From Bacillus sp. BA3 (GTDB lineage: Bacteria; Bacillota; Bacilli; Bacillales; DSM-1321): 64,000 nucleotides of DNA. Position 1 is the stretch's first letter. Every line of letters starts with the position of its first letter. This document shows positions 9,020 through 17,996 of this stretch, in pieces. The position numbers and the translations under genes are program-made. The stretch lies in contig PIZR01000007.1 in assembly GCA_002835675.1 (NCBI GenBank), positions 80,287 to 144,286 of the forward strand. The letters run 5' to 3'. The notes beneath the pieces were generated by a model that saw only the letters and a list, made by a program, of their open reading frames with translations, searched no databases and was not told where the DNA came from.

Positions 9020-9211
9020 TCAATCCAATATTTCCGTTACAGAAAAATAAGCTGCTTTTTCCGTATCTACTACATAATGGCAATCGCCTTTAACTAGATT
9101 ATAATAACGGTGCTTTTGAATGTTTGAAATCATTTGAGTTGAGTCATCGCCTTCTACCTCATGCTCTAGTTCTTTGCCGCCCGGAAAATAAAAGCCAACT
9201 TTCAATTTCAT
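9020..9211 (-). CDS. Small hypothetical protein
   Basis: A 63-residue soluble protein beginning MKLKVGFYFPGGKELEHEVEG. I recognise no catalytic motif, and alternating hydrophobics suggest a small beta-rich fold. The start is set at ATG 9211 because GGGAAGG lies 9 nt upstream; an earlier in-frame ATG abuts that site and would have no spacing. The downstream gene (8526-8942) begins about 77 nt further on. Role unknown. Confidence 0.6.
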   Translation of the reverse strand: MKLKVGFYFPGGKELEHEVEGDDSTQMISNIQKHRYYNLVKGDCHYVVDTEKAAYFSVTEILD

Positions 9212-9352
9212 CTTTCTCATCCTTCCCTTCGTCTGGTTGAATCACTCTTTTATTTCATATCCTTTCTCATGCATTTATAAACATAAATAAAATGCTTATT
9301 CGCTTTTTCCATGATATTCTAGGGGAAAATACGAAATTCAGAAGGTGTTTTT

Positions 9353-9874
9353 ATGAAGATAAGGAAAGCCATGGAACAAGATGTACGTGGAATAGCATAT
9401 GTACATATAAACAGCTGGAAAACGACTTATAAAGGAATCCTCCCGGATCAATATTTGTCTTCCATGAATCTGGAAGCCAAAAAGAAAAACTGGATTAGAA
9501 ATTTAAAGATGCTGCATAATGCCACCTTTGTAGCGGAAAACGCCAATGGGGAAATCATCGGTTTCGCTGCTGGCGGCCCTGAACAAACGAATGATCCGCA
9601 TATTCAAGGTGAAGTATATGCCATTTATTTTTTACAAGAATATCAACGACAGGGACTCGGCCGAAAAATGATAAAAGCGGTCATACATGAGCTTATGAAA
9701 ATGGAACATCAGAATTTAATGATATGGGCATTAAAGGATAATCCTTCATGCGGTTTTTACAGAGCACTTGGCGGTCAAGTGATAGCTGAAAAAACCGTTA
9801 AAATGGCAGGCATCGAGCTTATCGAAGTCGGTTTCGGGTGGGAAGATATTCATGATATCCTTTTGCATTTGTAA
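9353..9874 (+). CDS. GNAT family N-acetyltransferase
   Basis: Acetyl-CoA-dependent N-acetyltransferase of 173 residues. The N terminus MKIRKAMEQDVRGIAYVHINSW is the usual beta1-alpha1 start. Motif A, with the acetyl-CoA pyrophosphate loop Q/RxxGxG/A, is YQRQGLGRKMIKAVI (about 102-116), preceded by the beta4 strand EVYAIYFL. The end region NPSCGFYRALGGQVIAEK is motif B. The substrate cannot be told. The start is ATG 9353 after GAAGGTG. It converges with helD. Confidence 0.9.
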   Translation: MKIRKAMEQDVRGIAYVHINSWKTTYKGILPDQYLSSMNLEAKKKNWIRNLKMLHNATFVAENANGEIIGFAAGGPEQTNDPHIQGEVYAIYFLQEYQRQGLGRKMIKAVIHELMKMEHQNLMIWALKDNPSCGFYRALGGQVIAEKTVKMAGIELIEVGFGWEDIHDILLHL

Positions 9875-9884
9875 GCATTCCCGA

Positions 9885-9909
9885 GGAGGGTGGTTACTCT
9901 CCACCCTCC
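9885..9909. terminator. GC-rich hairpin between GNAT gene and helD
   Basis: GGAGGGTGG (9885-9893) pairs with CCACCCTCC (9901-9909) over a 7-nt loop between two convergent genes. No T run follows on either strand, so termination would be atypical. Confidence 0.45.
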
Positions 9910-9914
9910 CCCTC

Positions 9915-12173
9915 TCATGTCTCGATAAGGAAGGCTTTTTTCTCATTACCTAAAAAATAAAGCCGGTGCAATGGCCTTGTCATTGTTACGTACAGCAATT
10001 TGATATCTAGTTCATTTCCATGGCAATACATTTCTTCGAGGGATATTGCAAATACGACATCGAATTCGAGACCTTTGGCTTGATAGGATGGAACAATCAA
10101 CGTTTTATCTTTTGGGATGTTTCCCGCTTCATCTATTAAATGAAAGCCTTGATGAAATCCACTTAGTTTCTCGTTTGCCAGTTTGCAATCTTTCATCGTT
10201 TTGGCAATAACGGCAAACGTTTTAAAACCTTCTCCTTTAAGGCTTGCGATAAGATCGATCAGATTTTCTTCCCAACCTTCCTTTTCAATGGAAATGAATT
10301 CTGGTTCCTTGCCATGACGAACTACAGGTTCAACTTCCGGGAAATCGTATGTTAACATCTGAAGTATTCCATTAGCTCTTTTCATTATTTCAACAGTTGT
10401 TCTGTAGCTTTTTTGTAATTCAGTATAAGTCGCCCGAGGGAAAATACGACTGTGAACCTCGTCCCACGTTTGAAGTCCGCGATATGAATGGATGCCTTGC
10501 GCAAGATCTCCTACTAGTGTGAACATATCGGTATCCACTGCCGTCTTTAATGCCTGTAACTGCATGAAGCTATAATCCTGTGCCTCATCAATGACGACAT
10601 TTTTTGCTTTGTTTTCTTTATCGACACCAAAAAGCCGCTCATGAAGATATAATAATGCTCCTAAGTCCTCCATCTCATAACTTTTAGCAGAGAATAATTT
10701 ATGATTATACTCACATAAAACACTGGCATCCTTAACAGTAAGTTTACCGTTACTGTACGAGGCGAGACGCTCGGGATCTTGGTATAATTCCTGATAGTAA
10801 TCCAGGAGATCTTTACTTTTGAATTGCTTAAAATACCCTTTTACCGAAGTACGGATCGCCTTTTGGACCTGCCCCATCCTTTCCTCTTTCTTATCGAGGC
10901 ATTTTGTAACAAAGTCCTTGCGAATGACTGGATCGATATTCTTATAAAGAGCTTTCTCAATTTTGGCATCATAAAAATCAACTACACGTTCAAGGATTGT
11001 TTTCTTTTTCAATTTCACTTCATTTTGTAGGATGGCCTTCAGTTTGTCCAGCCTGCTGTATAACGGTAAATACCAATAATCCTCTTCCAATAATCTAATG
11101 AACTTCTTAGCGGAATAGAGGCGATATTTATCACAATAAAAATCAGCATCTGGATGAAAGCCCCTGAAAATATCCTTTACATATTCGTCCAATATATATT
11201 TAAAGGCAGGGGAACCCTTCAGGCCTGATATCCAGACGGCTGAATTAATTTCTTCATCATCATTTTCAAGCAATCGAGTTAATTTATCATCCGCGATAAG
11301 CTTCACTTGCTTTCCTATCGCTGCCTGAACATATTCCGAAAATGTAAATTGTTTTACCTTTTCGACTCCCAATTCAGGTAAAGCTTCAGATATGTAATCA
11401 ATGAAAACCCGGCTCGGAGCAAGAATCATCAATTGACGCGGATCGAACAAGTCTTTATAGTGATAAATGAAATAGGAGATCCTATGTAAAGCAATTGTGG
11501 TTTTACCACTGCCCGCTGCGCCCTGAACAATGATAGGTTTATTCAAATCTGCCCGAATGATTTTATTTTGTTCTTCCTGGATCGTGGTAATGATATCTGT
11601 CAATCGATTGCTGGAACTTTTGGAAAGGGATTCCTGCAACAATTCATCGGTTGTTGTCAAATCAATGTCCCTTATCTCCTCCAGGATACCTTCTTCTATC
11701 ATTAGCTGTCTTTTTAAAGTAATGTTCCCGCTGAATGTCTCCCCTTCCGCTTCATATTCTATTTCACCAATCCGTCCCTCATAATACAGGTTTGCAATCG
11801 GTGAACGCCAATCGACAATAATCTGTTCCTGGCTTTCCCTCTGATAAAGCGATGCTTTTCCGAAATAAAGGACTTCGCCTCTATCACCGTCATTCCTTTC
11901 AAAATCCACTCTTGCAAAGTAGGGTTTTTTACTTGCTTTGCGTAAACTTTCAAGTTCGGTTTTGGACATCTCAAAAAAGTTGGCCGTCGTCAGCAGCTGT
12001 GAATATAAGGCTGATTCAGACCAATCGGCATCGCCAAAAGCTTCTTGCATATTCCTCTGAAATTGATCTTTGCTTGTTTCTGATGTTTTGATGACTACAT
12101 CGATATAACGTTTCGTAAAATCCAGCCGCTGTCGTTCCTTTTCAAAATCAGGGTGATTTCCCAATAAAATCAT
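9915..12173 (-). CDS. helD: RNA polymerase recycling helicase HelD
   Basis: UvrD-like superfamily 1 ATPase that removes and recycles stalled RNA polymerase in Gram-positive bacteria. About 750 residues. The N-terminal coiled region (QRLDFTKRYIDVVIKTSE) is typical of the arm that enters the polymerase secondary channel. Walker A is GAAGSGKTT (about 220), Walker B NVVIDEAQDYSFMQL, motif III LVGDLAQGIHSYRG, and motif V/VI VVPSYQAKGLEFDVVF with LLYVTMTRPLHRLY. I prefer ATG 12173, which has AAGGAAGG just upstream; the frame opens at a TTG at 12197 without a clear site. Confidence 0.93.
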   Translation of the reverse strand: MILLGNHPDFEKERQRLDFTKRYIDVVIKTSETSKDQFQRNMQEAFGDADWSESALYSQLLTTANFFEMSKTELESLRKASKKPYFARVDFERNDGDRGEVLYFGKASLYQRESQEQIIVDWRSPIANLYYEGRIGEIEYEAEGETFSGNITLKRQLMIEEGILEEIRDIDLTTTDELLQESLSKSSSNRLTDIITTIQEEQNKIIRADLNKPIIVQGAAGSGKTTIALHRISYFIYHYKDLFDPRQLMILAPSRVFIDYISEALPELGVEKVKQFTFSEYVQAAIGKQVKLIADDKLTRLLENDDEEINSAVWISGLKGSPAFKYILDEYVKDIFRGFHPDADFYCDKYRLYSAKKFIRLLEEDYWYLPLYSRLDKLKAILQNEVKLKKKTILERVVDFYDAKIEKALYKNIDPVIRKDFVTKCLDKKEERMGQVQKAIRTSVKGYFKQFKSKDLLDYYQELYQDPERLASYSNGKLTVKDASVLCEYNHKLFSAKSYEMEDLGALLYLHERLFGVDKENKAKNVVIDEAQDYSFMQLQALKTAVDTDMFTLVGDLAQGIHSYRGLQTWDEVHSRIFPRATYTELQKSYRTTVEIMKRANGILQMLTYDFPEVEPVVRHGKEPEFISIEKEGWEENLIDLIASLKGEGFKTFAVIAKTMKDCKLANEKLSGFHQGFHLIDEAGNIPKDKTLIVPSYQAKGLEFDVVFAISLEEMYCHGNELDIKLLYVTMTRPLHRLYFLGNEKKAFLIET

Positions 12174-12341
12174 TCCCCTTCCTTGTGTATTTATCAAACT
12201 TAAAATGCCGATGCTAATACGAAATGGACATTTATACTATCAGAAAAGCCAATGGTTGACAAATCTGGAGACATAGAATTATATAGTTAAAATTTACCCC
12301 TTCCCTTATATTTCATATAATTCGAAGAATACACTATATAT

Positions 12342-12368
12342 TACGTTGATTTAGAAATAATACGTTGA
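12342..12368. repeat. Direct repeat TACGTTGA
   Basis: TACGTTGA occurs at 12342-12349 and 12361-12368, 19 bp apart, in the AT-rich 285-bp stretch between helD and the next small gene. It could be a regulator site or chance. Nothing else is evident in 12198-12482. Confidence 0.3.
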
Positions 12369-12494
12369 CTTATGAACTGCTGCTATTGTCATCAATTCTT
12401 AACATAAATAATGCTAACTTAATGTTTTATCGGAAACTCACATTATATACTTAAATTACAATTACATAATTTTCTTAAGAAAGTGGGTACTGTC

Positions 12495-12734
12495 ATGGAA
12501 ATAAATGAAAAACAACCAATGCTATCCCCTAAATTAATCCATGAACTTGAAATTTTATCATCCAAAACAAATATGCCTGTTTCTGAATTATTGGAAATAT
12601 CTGTAGTATCATTGCTGGAAAAAGTGAATAATACCAAAGAACTCAATGTTGGACTTAATAATAAGGAAATGATCTTAAGAAATAAAATCATCATTAATCA
12701 AAATAAAGAGGTTCTGAATAACAAAAGCACTTGA
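12495..12734 (+). CDS. Small hypothetical protein, possibly CopG/Arc-like
   Basis: A 79-residue Asn/Lys-rich protein. The segment SPKLIHELEILSSKTNMPVSELLEISVVSLLEK resembles the helix-helix part of ribbon-helix-helix proteins, but no clear DNA-binding strand is visible, so this is only a suggestion. The start is ATG 12495; a GTG at 12483 is also in frame and neither has a strong ribosome site. A well-formed terminator follows at once, which supports a real transcription unit. Confidence 0.5.
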   Translation: MEINEKQPMLSPKLIHELEILSSKTNMPVSELLEISVVSLLEKVNNTKELNVGLNNKEMILRNKIIINQNKEVLNNKST

Positions 12735-12756
12735 CCATAGAGGTTAAGTGCTTTTT
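12723..12756 (+). terminator. Intrinsic terminator of the small gene at 12495
   Basis: AAAAGCACTT pairs with AAGTGCTTTT around a 13-nt loop and is followed by T's. It overlaps the end of the preceding reading frame. Confidence 0.75.
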
Positions 12757-12882
12757 GGTTCCTAACTGCCACTGTATTAATGGAATAGATATTCTAACGT
12801 GGTTTCCAATGTAATATTTATATCTTAATTTGTAATTTCCCCGCCGAAAAATCATTTCTTATTCGGAATTGTAGATTTTCAT

Positions 12883-12909
12883 AAAAAAAAAGCAGCTATT
12901 AAACTGCTT
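12883..12909 (-). terminator. Intrinsic terminator of RDD gene
   Basis: AAGCAG/CTGCTT stem (12890-12895 with 12904-12909), followed on the minus strand by eight or more T. Confidence 0.7.
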
Positions 12910-12918
12910 AACAATTAA

Positions 12919-13320
12919 TCATGGTTTAATAGATGTCACGTACGTACCTGCTATGAAATCATGTATCGCTCTATGATCTTTCCTTATGCCAACCATGAAC
13001 GCACTGACAATAAACCCTATCCCAAATGTAATGGCATAAACCAAAGCAGCAACTAAATACCTCAATAGCATTGTGCCTATGCCTAATTTCCTTCCGTCCA
13101 CCCGTACTATGCGTATTCCCATAATCCTTTTACCCACTGTATAGCCATACCATAATATCGGGACAATCAGCATGTAAAGAAAGTTGAAAAACGTTGAAAA
13201 GTTTTCATTTTCCCAATCACCTGTAATCAACCCGAAAATAATCGCTAATGGAAAAGACACTATTATGCCATCCAAAAATCCTGCAAAAAGGCGTTTCCAA
13301 AAACCTACTGAATCGCTCAT
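12919..13320 (-). CDS. RDD family membrane protein
   Basis: A 133-residue integral membrane protein with three predicted transmembrane segments. The RDD signature residues are present near the N terminus (GFWKRLFAGFLDGIIV: Arg, Asp), and the second segment continues into YGYTVGKRIMGIRIV. The C terminus GIRKDHRAIHDFIAGTYV is the conserved last motif. RDD proteins have been linked to transport or Na+/H+ exchange in some cases; the role here is unknown. Single gene with its own terminator. Confidence 0.85.
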   Translation of the reverse strand: MSDSVGFWKRLFAGFLDGIIVSFPLAIIFGLITGDWENENFSTFFNFLYMLIVPILWYGYTVGKRIMGIRIVRVDGRKLGIGTMLLRYLVAALVYAITFGIGFIVSAFMVGIRKDHRAIHDFIAGTYVTSIKP

Positions 13321-13663
13321 TTAAAATCCTCCTGTTGTGTTAGTTACAGTTACCTATATTACCAATAATAAGGATGGTGCGTAATGAGTCTTTGTACCCA
13401 CCTAATTCTTTAACAAAAAAATAAAACTTACATAATTGGTGACAATTTATAAGCAAAATTAAATCTCTGTGTAATTTTTGCTTATAAACGTTTGTTTTTG
13501 CTAATCTGCCTTTAATTTTCCTAAGAAATAAGATACAATTTAAATGATGCACAGTTTAAAACATACAAGATTGTAAACTGCTGTTTGTATGAATCAGCGT
13601 ATAACTAATGAAACAAAGTGTTGGACACGTTGAAACAAAAGTATTTTGGAGGAATGTAAATAA
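13321..13663. other. 343-bp intergenic region upstream of ykpA
   Basis: AT-rich DNA between the divergent RDD and ykpA genes. TACAAT near 13535 preceded by a poor -35 could serve ykpA. I see no riboswitch, leader peptide or terminator. The open frame on the minus strand here (13340-13552) has no coding character. Confidence 0.4.
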
Positions 13664-15283
13664 ATGATTACAGTAAATAATGTTGGTTTACGTTATGGCG
13701 ATCGTAAACTGTTTGAAGATGTTAATATAAAATTCACTCCTGGTAACTGCTATGGCCTGATTGGTGCGAATGGTGCGGGTAAATCCACTTTCTTAAAAAT
13801 CCTTTCAGGTGAAATTGAAGCGCAATCCGGCGATGTCCATATGGGTCCTGGCGAACGCCTTGCCGTTCTAAAGCAAGATCACTTCGCTTATGAAGAGGAA
13901 GAAGTCCTTAAAGTTGTCATTATGGGACATGAAAGATTATATGAAGTCATGCAAGAAAAAGATGCCATCTATATGAAGGAAAACTTCACCGACGAGGACG
14001 GAATGAAAGCGGCCGAACTTGAAGGAGAATTTGCCGAATTAAACGGCTGGGAAGCTGAACCTGAAGCTTCAATCCTCTTAAAAGGCCTTGGCATCACGGA
14101 AGACCTGCATACAAAGAAAATGGCTGAATTAAACGGTGGCGACAAAGTTAAAGTATTGCTTGCCCAGGCATTATTCGGTAAACCGGATGTTCTTTTATTG
14201 GATGAGCCTACCAACCACTTGGACTTAAAAGCGATCAAATGGCTGGAAGAATTCCTAATCAACTTTGAAAACACTGTTATCGTAGTTTCCCATGACCGTT
14301 ACTTCCTTAACAAAGTTTGTACACATATCGCGGATCTTGATTTCGGTAAAATCAAAGTTTATATCGGTAACTATGACTTCTGGTATGAATCAAGCCAGCT
14401 TGCCCTTAAACTGACTCAAGATGCCAATAAGAAAAAAGAAGAAAAAATAAAAGAGCTTCAAAATTTCATCGCGCGTTTCAGTGCCAATGCATCCAAATCG
14501 AGCCAGGCGACATCCCGTAAGAAATTATTGGACAAAATCAGCTTGGATGACATCGAGCCTTCTTCACGCCGCTATCCATATGTCGGCTTTACTCCTGAAC
14601 GTGAAATCGGGAACGACCTGCTTCGTGTAGATGGAATCTCGAAAACGGTCGATGGCGTAAAAATATTGGATAATGTCAGCTTCACGATGAATAAAGGCGA
14701 CAAAATTGCATTTGTCGGTAAAGATGAGATTGCTAAAACAACAATGTTCAAAATCTTGGCAGGTGAAATTGAACCGGATAGCGGCTCATTCAAATGGGGC
14801 GTTACGACCTCTCAGGCATACTTCCCTAAGGATAATGCTGAATTCTTTGAAGGTGTCGATTTAAATCTTGTCGATTGGCTCCGTCAATATTCTCCTAATG
14901 ACCAGAGCGAAAGCTTCCTGCGCGGTTTCTTGGGCAGAATGTTATTCTCTGGCGATGAAGTCACGAAAAAGGCAAGTGTACTTTCAGGGGGCGAAAAAGT
15001 CCGCTGTATGCTTTCCAAAATGATGTTAAGCGGTTCGAACGTCCTGATGCTTGATGAACCTACTAACCATCTGGACTTAGAGTCGATTACGGCATTAAAC
15101 AACGGTTTAATCAGCTTTAAAGGATCTATGATCTTCTCTTCACATGATCATCAGTTCATCCAAACTATAGCGAACCGAATCATTGAACTTACTCCAAAAG
15201 GTACAGTCGATAAGCAAATGAGTTATGATGAGTACCTTGAAAATGGCGAATTGCAAAAACAAGTGGCTGAAATGTACAAATAA
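13664..15283 (+). CDS. ykpA: ABC-F family ATPase YkpA
   Basis: Cytoplasmic, ribosome-associated ABC-F protein of 539 residues with two nucleotide-binding domains and no membrane part. Domain 1 has Walker A GANGAGKST (about 36-44), a divergent signature LNGGD and Walker B VLLLDEPTNHLDL. The linker (about 245-290, KKKEEKIKELQNFIARFSANASKSSQATSRKK) is the ABC-F tRNA-interacting P-site motif. Domain 2 keeps LSGGEK and VLMLDEPTNHLDL, but its Walker A is GKDEIAKTT, lacking the glycine before Lys. The sequence closely matches B. subtilis YkpA. A strong GGAGG precedes ATG 13664. Confidence 0.93.
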   Translation: MITVNNVGLRYGDRKLFEDVNIKFTPGNCYGLIGANGAGKSTFLKILSGEIEAQSGDVHMGPGERLAVLKQDHFAYEEEEVLKVVIMGHERLYEVMQEKDAIYMKENFTDEDGMKAAELEGEFAELNGWEAEPEASILLKGLGITEDLHTKKMAELNGGDKVKVLLAQALFGKPDVLLLDEPTNHLDLKAIKWLEEFLINFENTVIVVSHDRYFLNKVCTHIADLDFGKIKVYIGNYDFWYESSQLALKLTQDANKKKEEKIKELQNFIARFSANASKSSQATSRKKLLDKISLDDIEPSSRRYPYVGFTPEREIGNDLLRVDGISKTVDGVKILDNVSFTMNKGDKIAFVGKDEIAKTTMFKILAGEIEPDSGSFKWGVTTSQAYFPKDNAEFFEGVDLNLVDWLRQYSPNDQSESFLRGFLGRMLFSGDEVTKKASVLSGGEKVRCMLSKMMLSGSNVLMLDEPTNHLDLESITALNNGLISFKGSMIFSSHDHQFIQTIANRIIELTPKGTVDKQMSYDEYLENGELQKQVAEMYK

Positions 15284-15292
15284 TACCTTTAT

Positions 15293-15323
15293 GAAAGCAC
15301 ATCCTTATTGGATGTGCTTTTTT
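15293..15323 (+). terminator. Intrinsic terminator of ykpA
   Basis: GAAAGCACATCC pairs with GGATGTGCTTTT over a 5-nt loop, followed by a T run, 10 nt after the stop. Confidence 0.9.
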
Positions 15324-15481
15324 CGTTCCCGATTCTTGCTGCCTGCATTTATTTCATACCTTTAATGTATTGAAGGTATAAAAAACACGCTGCAATAAAT
15401 ATAATAATATTCCCTGAAAGATGAGCACTGAATAAATTCATCGATAAAAAGGTATATTGGTAAGGAAGGAGTGAGTTAGAA

Positions 15482-15754
15482 TTGGATGGTCATACTGTGA
15501 AAAATATTTTTGATGATACAGGATACCTTTTTTTATATGATAAATTCAGTTATCATTTTTATATATCCGGATTGTTCGATGTAGTGGAACAAGAAAAAGT
15601 AATCTCGGATTTTTTAAATTCTTATGGCTTCGATGATAAAAACCCTCTCTTTTTTGACGACTTTTCCTATTACTTTAATTGCTTTCATTATTCCCACCAA
15701 AAACAAAGGATGATGAATTACTTGAAAACCGAGTATGACGAACATATTTGTTAA
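15482..15754 (+). CDS. Hypothetical aromatic-rich protein
   Basis: A 90-residue protein, unusually rich in Phe, Tyr and Asp (LFLYDKFSYHFYISGLF; NPLFFDDFSYYFNCFHY). I do not recognise it. TTG 15482 is the start, about 10 nt after AGGAGTG; there is no in-frame ATG upstream. The last 15 codons and the hairpin behind them recur, diverged, at 33537-33653, so this is one member of a small paralogous family. No signal peptide. Confidence 0.55.
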   Translation: MDGHTVKNIFDDTGYLFLYDKFSYHFYISGLFDVVEQEKVISDFLNSYGFDDKNPLFFDDFSYYFNCFHYSHQKQRMMNYLKTEYDEHIC

Positions 15755-15804
15755 GTATAAAAGTCCAGATAAACTGATCCTGCCTCTTATTAGCGAAAAC
15801 CATT

Positions 15805-15840
15805 CAAAAAAGGTAAGAGCATACAAGTAGCTCTTACCTT
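15805..15840 (-). terminator. Hairpin with T-run on the minus strand
   Basis: AAGGTAAGAGC (15810-15820) pairs with GCTCTTACCTT (15830-15840). The T tract is on the minus strand. A near copy lies at 33622-33653. Confidence 0.55.
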
Positions 15841-15843
15841 GGA

Positions 15844-15887
15844 CTGTAGGCAAACTCGATGAAAATCGAGTTTGCCTACAGTTTTTT
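15844..15887 (+). terminator. Perfect 17-bp hairpin followed by T6
   Basis: 15844-15860 and 15865-15881 are exact complements around a GAAA tetraloop, followed by six T. This is a very strong intrinsic terminator on the plus strand and may serve the 15482-15754 gene. Confidence 0.75.
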
Positions 15888-15902
15888 ATGAGTTATAATT
15901 TA

Positions 15903-15990
15903 GACGTTGATTTCCACTCCAGACACTCGCTTTCCACGGGCGGTCCGCCCTCGGCGCCTTTACGCCTGCGGGGTCACACACACCCGCTCC
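15903..15990 (-). repeat. GC-rich dispersed repeat, copy 2 (partial, inverted)
   Basis: The segment reading GTTGATTTCCACTCCAG through CGGGCGGTCCGCCC to GCCTGCGGGGTC is the reverse complement of the interior of the repeat at 8257-8490, shortened and diverged. The rest of 15991-16180 is AT-rich with no recognisable gene. Confidence 0.65.
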
Positions 15991-16183
15991 AATCAAATGG
16001 TTTAACTCTTAGATAGAACCTTTTGCCTAAAGTCTTTATTGTTTTAAAATAGAATTATTAAAACTTGTGTAATGAGGATGCTTTCTAAACATGATTCTAT
16101 TCAGCTTATAAAGGGTGCATTTTTGATGTGTTTTTTTGAAATTACGAACCCATATGAAAGATCTTTTGACTTCGTTTTCAAAT

Positions 16184-16224
16184 AAAAAAGCAAACTCGCT
16201 CAGTTTTGGCAAGTTTGCTTTTTT
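16184..16224. terminator. Bidirectional hairpin
   Basis: AAAAAAGCAAACT (16184-16196) pairs with AAGTTTGCTTTTTT (16211-16224). T runs are available on both strands. The stretch 16225-16340 up to the LysE gene shows nothing further. Confidence 0.6.
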
Positions 16225-16340
16225 ATAGCTATCTGGTTCCTTATGCAAATAAAACTCCCTCAATAAACTAAAAACTATCTCACGAATGCTCTAGAAGTCA
16301 TAGGAGTTCATAGTCATATCATTAACCGTTATCTATACTC

Positions 16341-16979
16341 TTATGTTTTGGAGGGGCTCGCAAAGGCGGAGAATACCCCTAGAACAATATATAAATAACC
16401 AGTTATCCGATTCTGCAACTTAGAATTCACTTCACTACCCAGAATCCACTTTCTAATACTTGCTGCAAGAACTGCATACAGACCATCACTAATAAAAGCT
16501 AGGATAATAAATATAATTCCTAAAAGCAAAAATTGAATTGTGACTGATCCAGCAGAAGGTGATATGAATTGCGGAAAGAAGGCTAAAAAAAAGAGTGCTG
16601 TCTTAGGATTCATTACTTCTACGAGCGCTGATTCGTAAAATATCTTTAATAACCTTTTACGAGGGGCTTTTAGAATTTCTGATGTCGTTCGATCGGATGT
16701 AGAAAGTAAAGTCTTACACCCCAGATAGATAAGATATGTAGCACCTAAGTATTTAACGATATTAAAGGCTGTTGCTGATGTCATAAGGATTGCCGAAACT
16801 CCTATTGCTCCAGCTAAAACGTGAACAGAACCACCAAGAGATACACCCAGAACTGATACTATGCCCGCTTTCTTCCCTTGATCAATGCTTCTTGCCATAA
16901 TATACAACACAGCCGGTCCAGGTATTATTAACAATGTAGCAGCAGTAATTACAAATAGCCAAATATTTGAAAACTCCAT
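16341..16979 (-). CDS. LysE/RhtB family exporter
   Basis: Inner-membrane amino-acid or small-metabolite exporter of 212 residues with six predicted transmembrane helices. The family motif near the first helix, TLLIIPGPAVLYIMARSIDQGKKAG, and NPKTALFFLAFFPQFI in the middle are diagnostic. ATG 16979 was chosen: AAGGAG lies 9 nt upstream, and 10 further upstream codons lack support. It shares strand with the downstream-facing PaiB gene at 17246 and stands near a divergent MocR regulator, a common arrangement for LysE-type exporters. The substrate is not known. Confidence 0.88.
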   Translation of the reverse strand: MEFSNIWLFVITAATLLIIPGPAVLYIMARSIDQGKKAGIVSVLGVSLGGSVHVLAGAIGVSAILMTSATAFNIVKYLGATYLIYLGCKTLLSTSDRTTSEILKAPRKRLLKIFYESALVEVMNPKTALFFLAFFPQFISPSAGSVTIQFLLLGIIFIILAFISDGLYAVLAASIRKWILGSEVNSKLQNRITGYLYIVLGVFSAFASPSKT

Positions 16980-17043
16980 AAAAAGCAACTCCTTGTTGTA
17001 TTTTTGCACACGCTTTATTGGGCTCCTCCTTGATTGGTGGAAG

Positions 17044-17160
17044 CTAGTTTACACTTTTTTTAAGGTTCGCTTTCATCAAGGAGGCAATTTGTTGCTCATT
17101 TAGAAAAGGAATCAGTTCAAACTGTTTTATAATGAGCTCTTGTCTGTAAGGAATGGCTTT
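17044..17160 (-). pseudogene. C-terminal remnant of a third PaiB-like gene
   Basis: An uninterrupted 38-codon frame ending at 17044 reads KAIPYRQELIIKQFE ... NEQQIASLMKANLKK. It aligns with the C terminus of the complete PaiB at 19791-20402 (RRELIIKHLEN ... IQVASLMKKNLQN). No N-terminal part remains. It lies between lysE and the complete paiB copy at 17246. Confidence 0.75.
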
Positions 17161-17245
17161 GACTTACCTTTGCTTTCCCTTAAAAAGTGATAAACACCAT
17201 TTTTGCTTTTAGGGGTGCCACCAGCAAACCCTAGTAATATGCCAA

Positions 17246-17869
17246 TCATTCAATTAACCCTTTCCGTTGCTCACGCATCCATTGCGCAACCTGAATTTCC
17301 CCTTGTTCATTTGATTTTTCAAGCTCTGTAATAATCGCTTTGTAATCAGTGTCATTACGATTTTGACTCATTTTGGCTGCAGCTTGAATAGATGTGATTT
17401 CAATTTCAAAGCCAACTATTCCTTTCATTTCACTCTTAAGCAACTCTGGATCAAACGTTTCCCAGGTCCGACCATTTTCTCGATGCGACTCATAGTGATT
17501 AAGCATAGTATCCAAGGAGGAAATCAGCTCGTCTTCAGTAATTACACGAGCTGATCCATACGCATGTACAGCTAGATAGTCCCATGTAGGAACCTCTTCG
17601 CACTTATACCAACTTGATGAAATGTAAGCGTGCTGCCCTTGAAAAATCAGTAACACATCACTATTATTGTCTAAAGTTTTTTTCTGCATGTTTCCGTATG
17701 CAATGTGGCCAGTCGCATAGATTTTCCCTCCATCTTCCCGAATTTCCAAAGGAATATGCGTAGCCATGGGACGATGTTCATCAACAGTAATCAATAAGGC
17801 AAACGGGTTAGACTTCATAATTTGAACAGCCTCTTCATTTTTCATACGATATTGCTTAGGAATGTACAC
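17246..17869 (-). CDS. PaiB family FMN-binding transcriptional regulator
   Basis: Member of the PaiB/PF04299 family: split-barrel FMN-binding proteins, of which B. subtilis PaiB is a negative regulator of protease and sporulation genes. Visible hallmarks are YIPKQYRMKNEEA at the start, PMATHIPLEI, HIAYGNMQKK, VLLIFQGQHAYISSSWY and VPTWDYLAVHAYG. Family members begin MYIPKHF, so I set the start at GTG 17869, 8 nt behind AAAGGA; ATG 17878 or 17893 give 3 or 8 more residues. Divergent from the MocR gene across a shared operator-like region. About 207 residues. Confidence 0.85.
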   Translation of the reverse strand: MYIPKQYRMKNEEAVQIMKSNPFALLITVDEHRPMATHIPLEIREDGGKIYATGHIAYGNMQKKTLDNNSDVLLIFQGQHAYISSSWYKCEEVPTWDYLAVHAYGSARVITEDELISSLDTMLNHYESHRENGRTWETFDPELLKSEMKGIVGFEIEITSIQAAAKMSQNRNDTDYKAIITELEKSNEQGEIQVAQWMREQRKGLIE

Positions 17870-17942
17870 ATTAATCATCCTTTCAACTTGCATTAGAGTT
17901 TTTAAAAATGAATATCCGATAAAAAAATAGTATTATACAAAT

Positions 17943-17984
17943 TGACATGAAAAAAGGTACAATAATAAACAAATATACATGTCA
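17943..17984. promoter_or_regulatory. Conserved palindromic control region, copy 1
   Basis: A 42-bp block with arms TGACATG (17943-17949) and CATGTCA (17978-17984) and an internal AGGTACAAT. It lies between the divergent paiB and mocR starts. The same layout, same length, recurs at 20497-20538 before the second paiB. Likely binding site of the MocR protein or of PaiB itself. Confidence 0.65.
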
Positions 17985-17996
17985 GAGGGAATGCAA

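Noticed and set aside
13340..13552. Open frame of 70 codons on the minus strand upstream of ykpA
   Set aside because: Low-complexity composition, no ribosome site, overlaps the probable promoter region of ykpA.
16036..16263. Open frame of 75 codons on the minus strand
   Set aside because: It runs through a terminator hairpin, has no ribosome site and shows no known motif.
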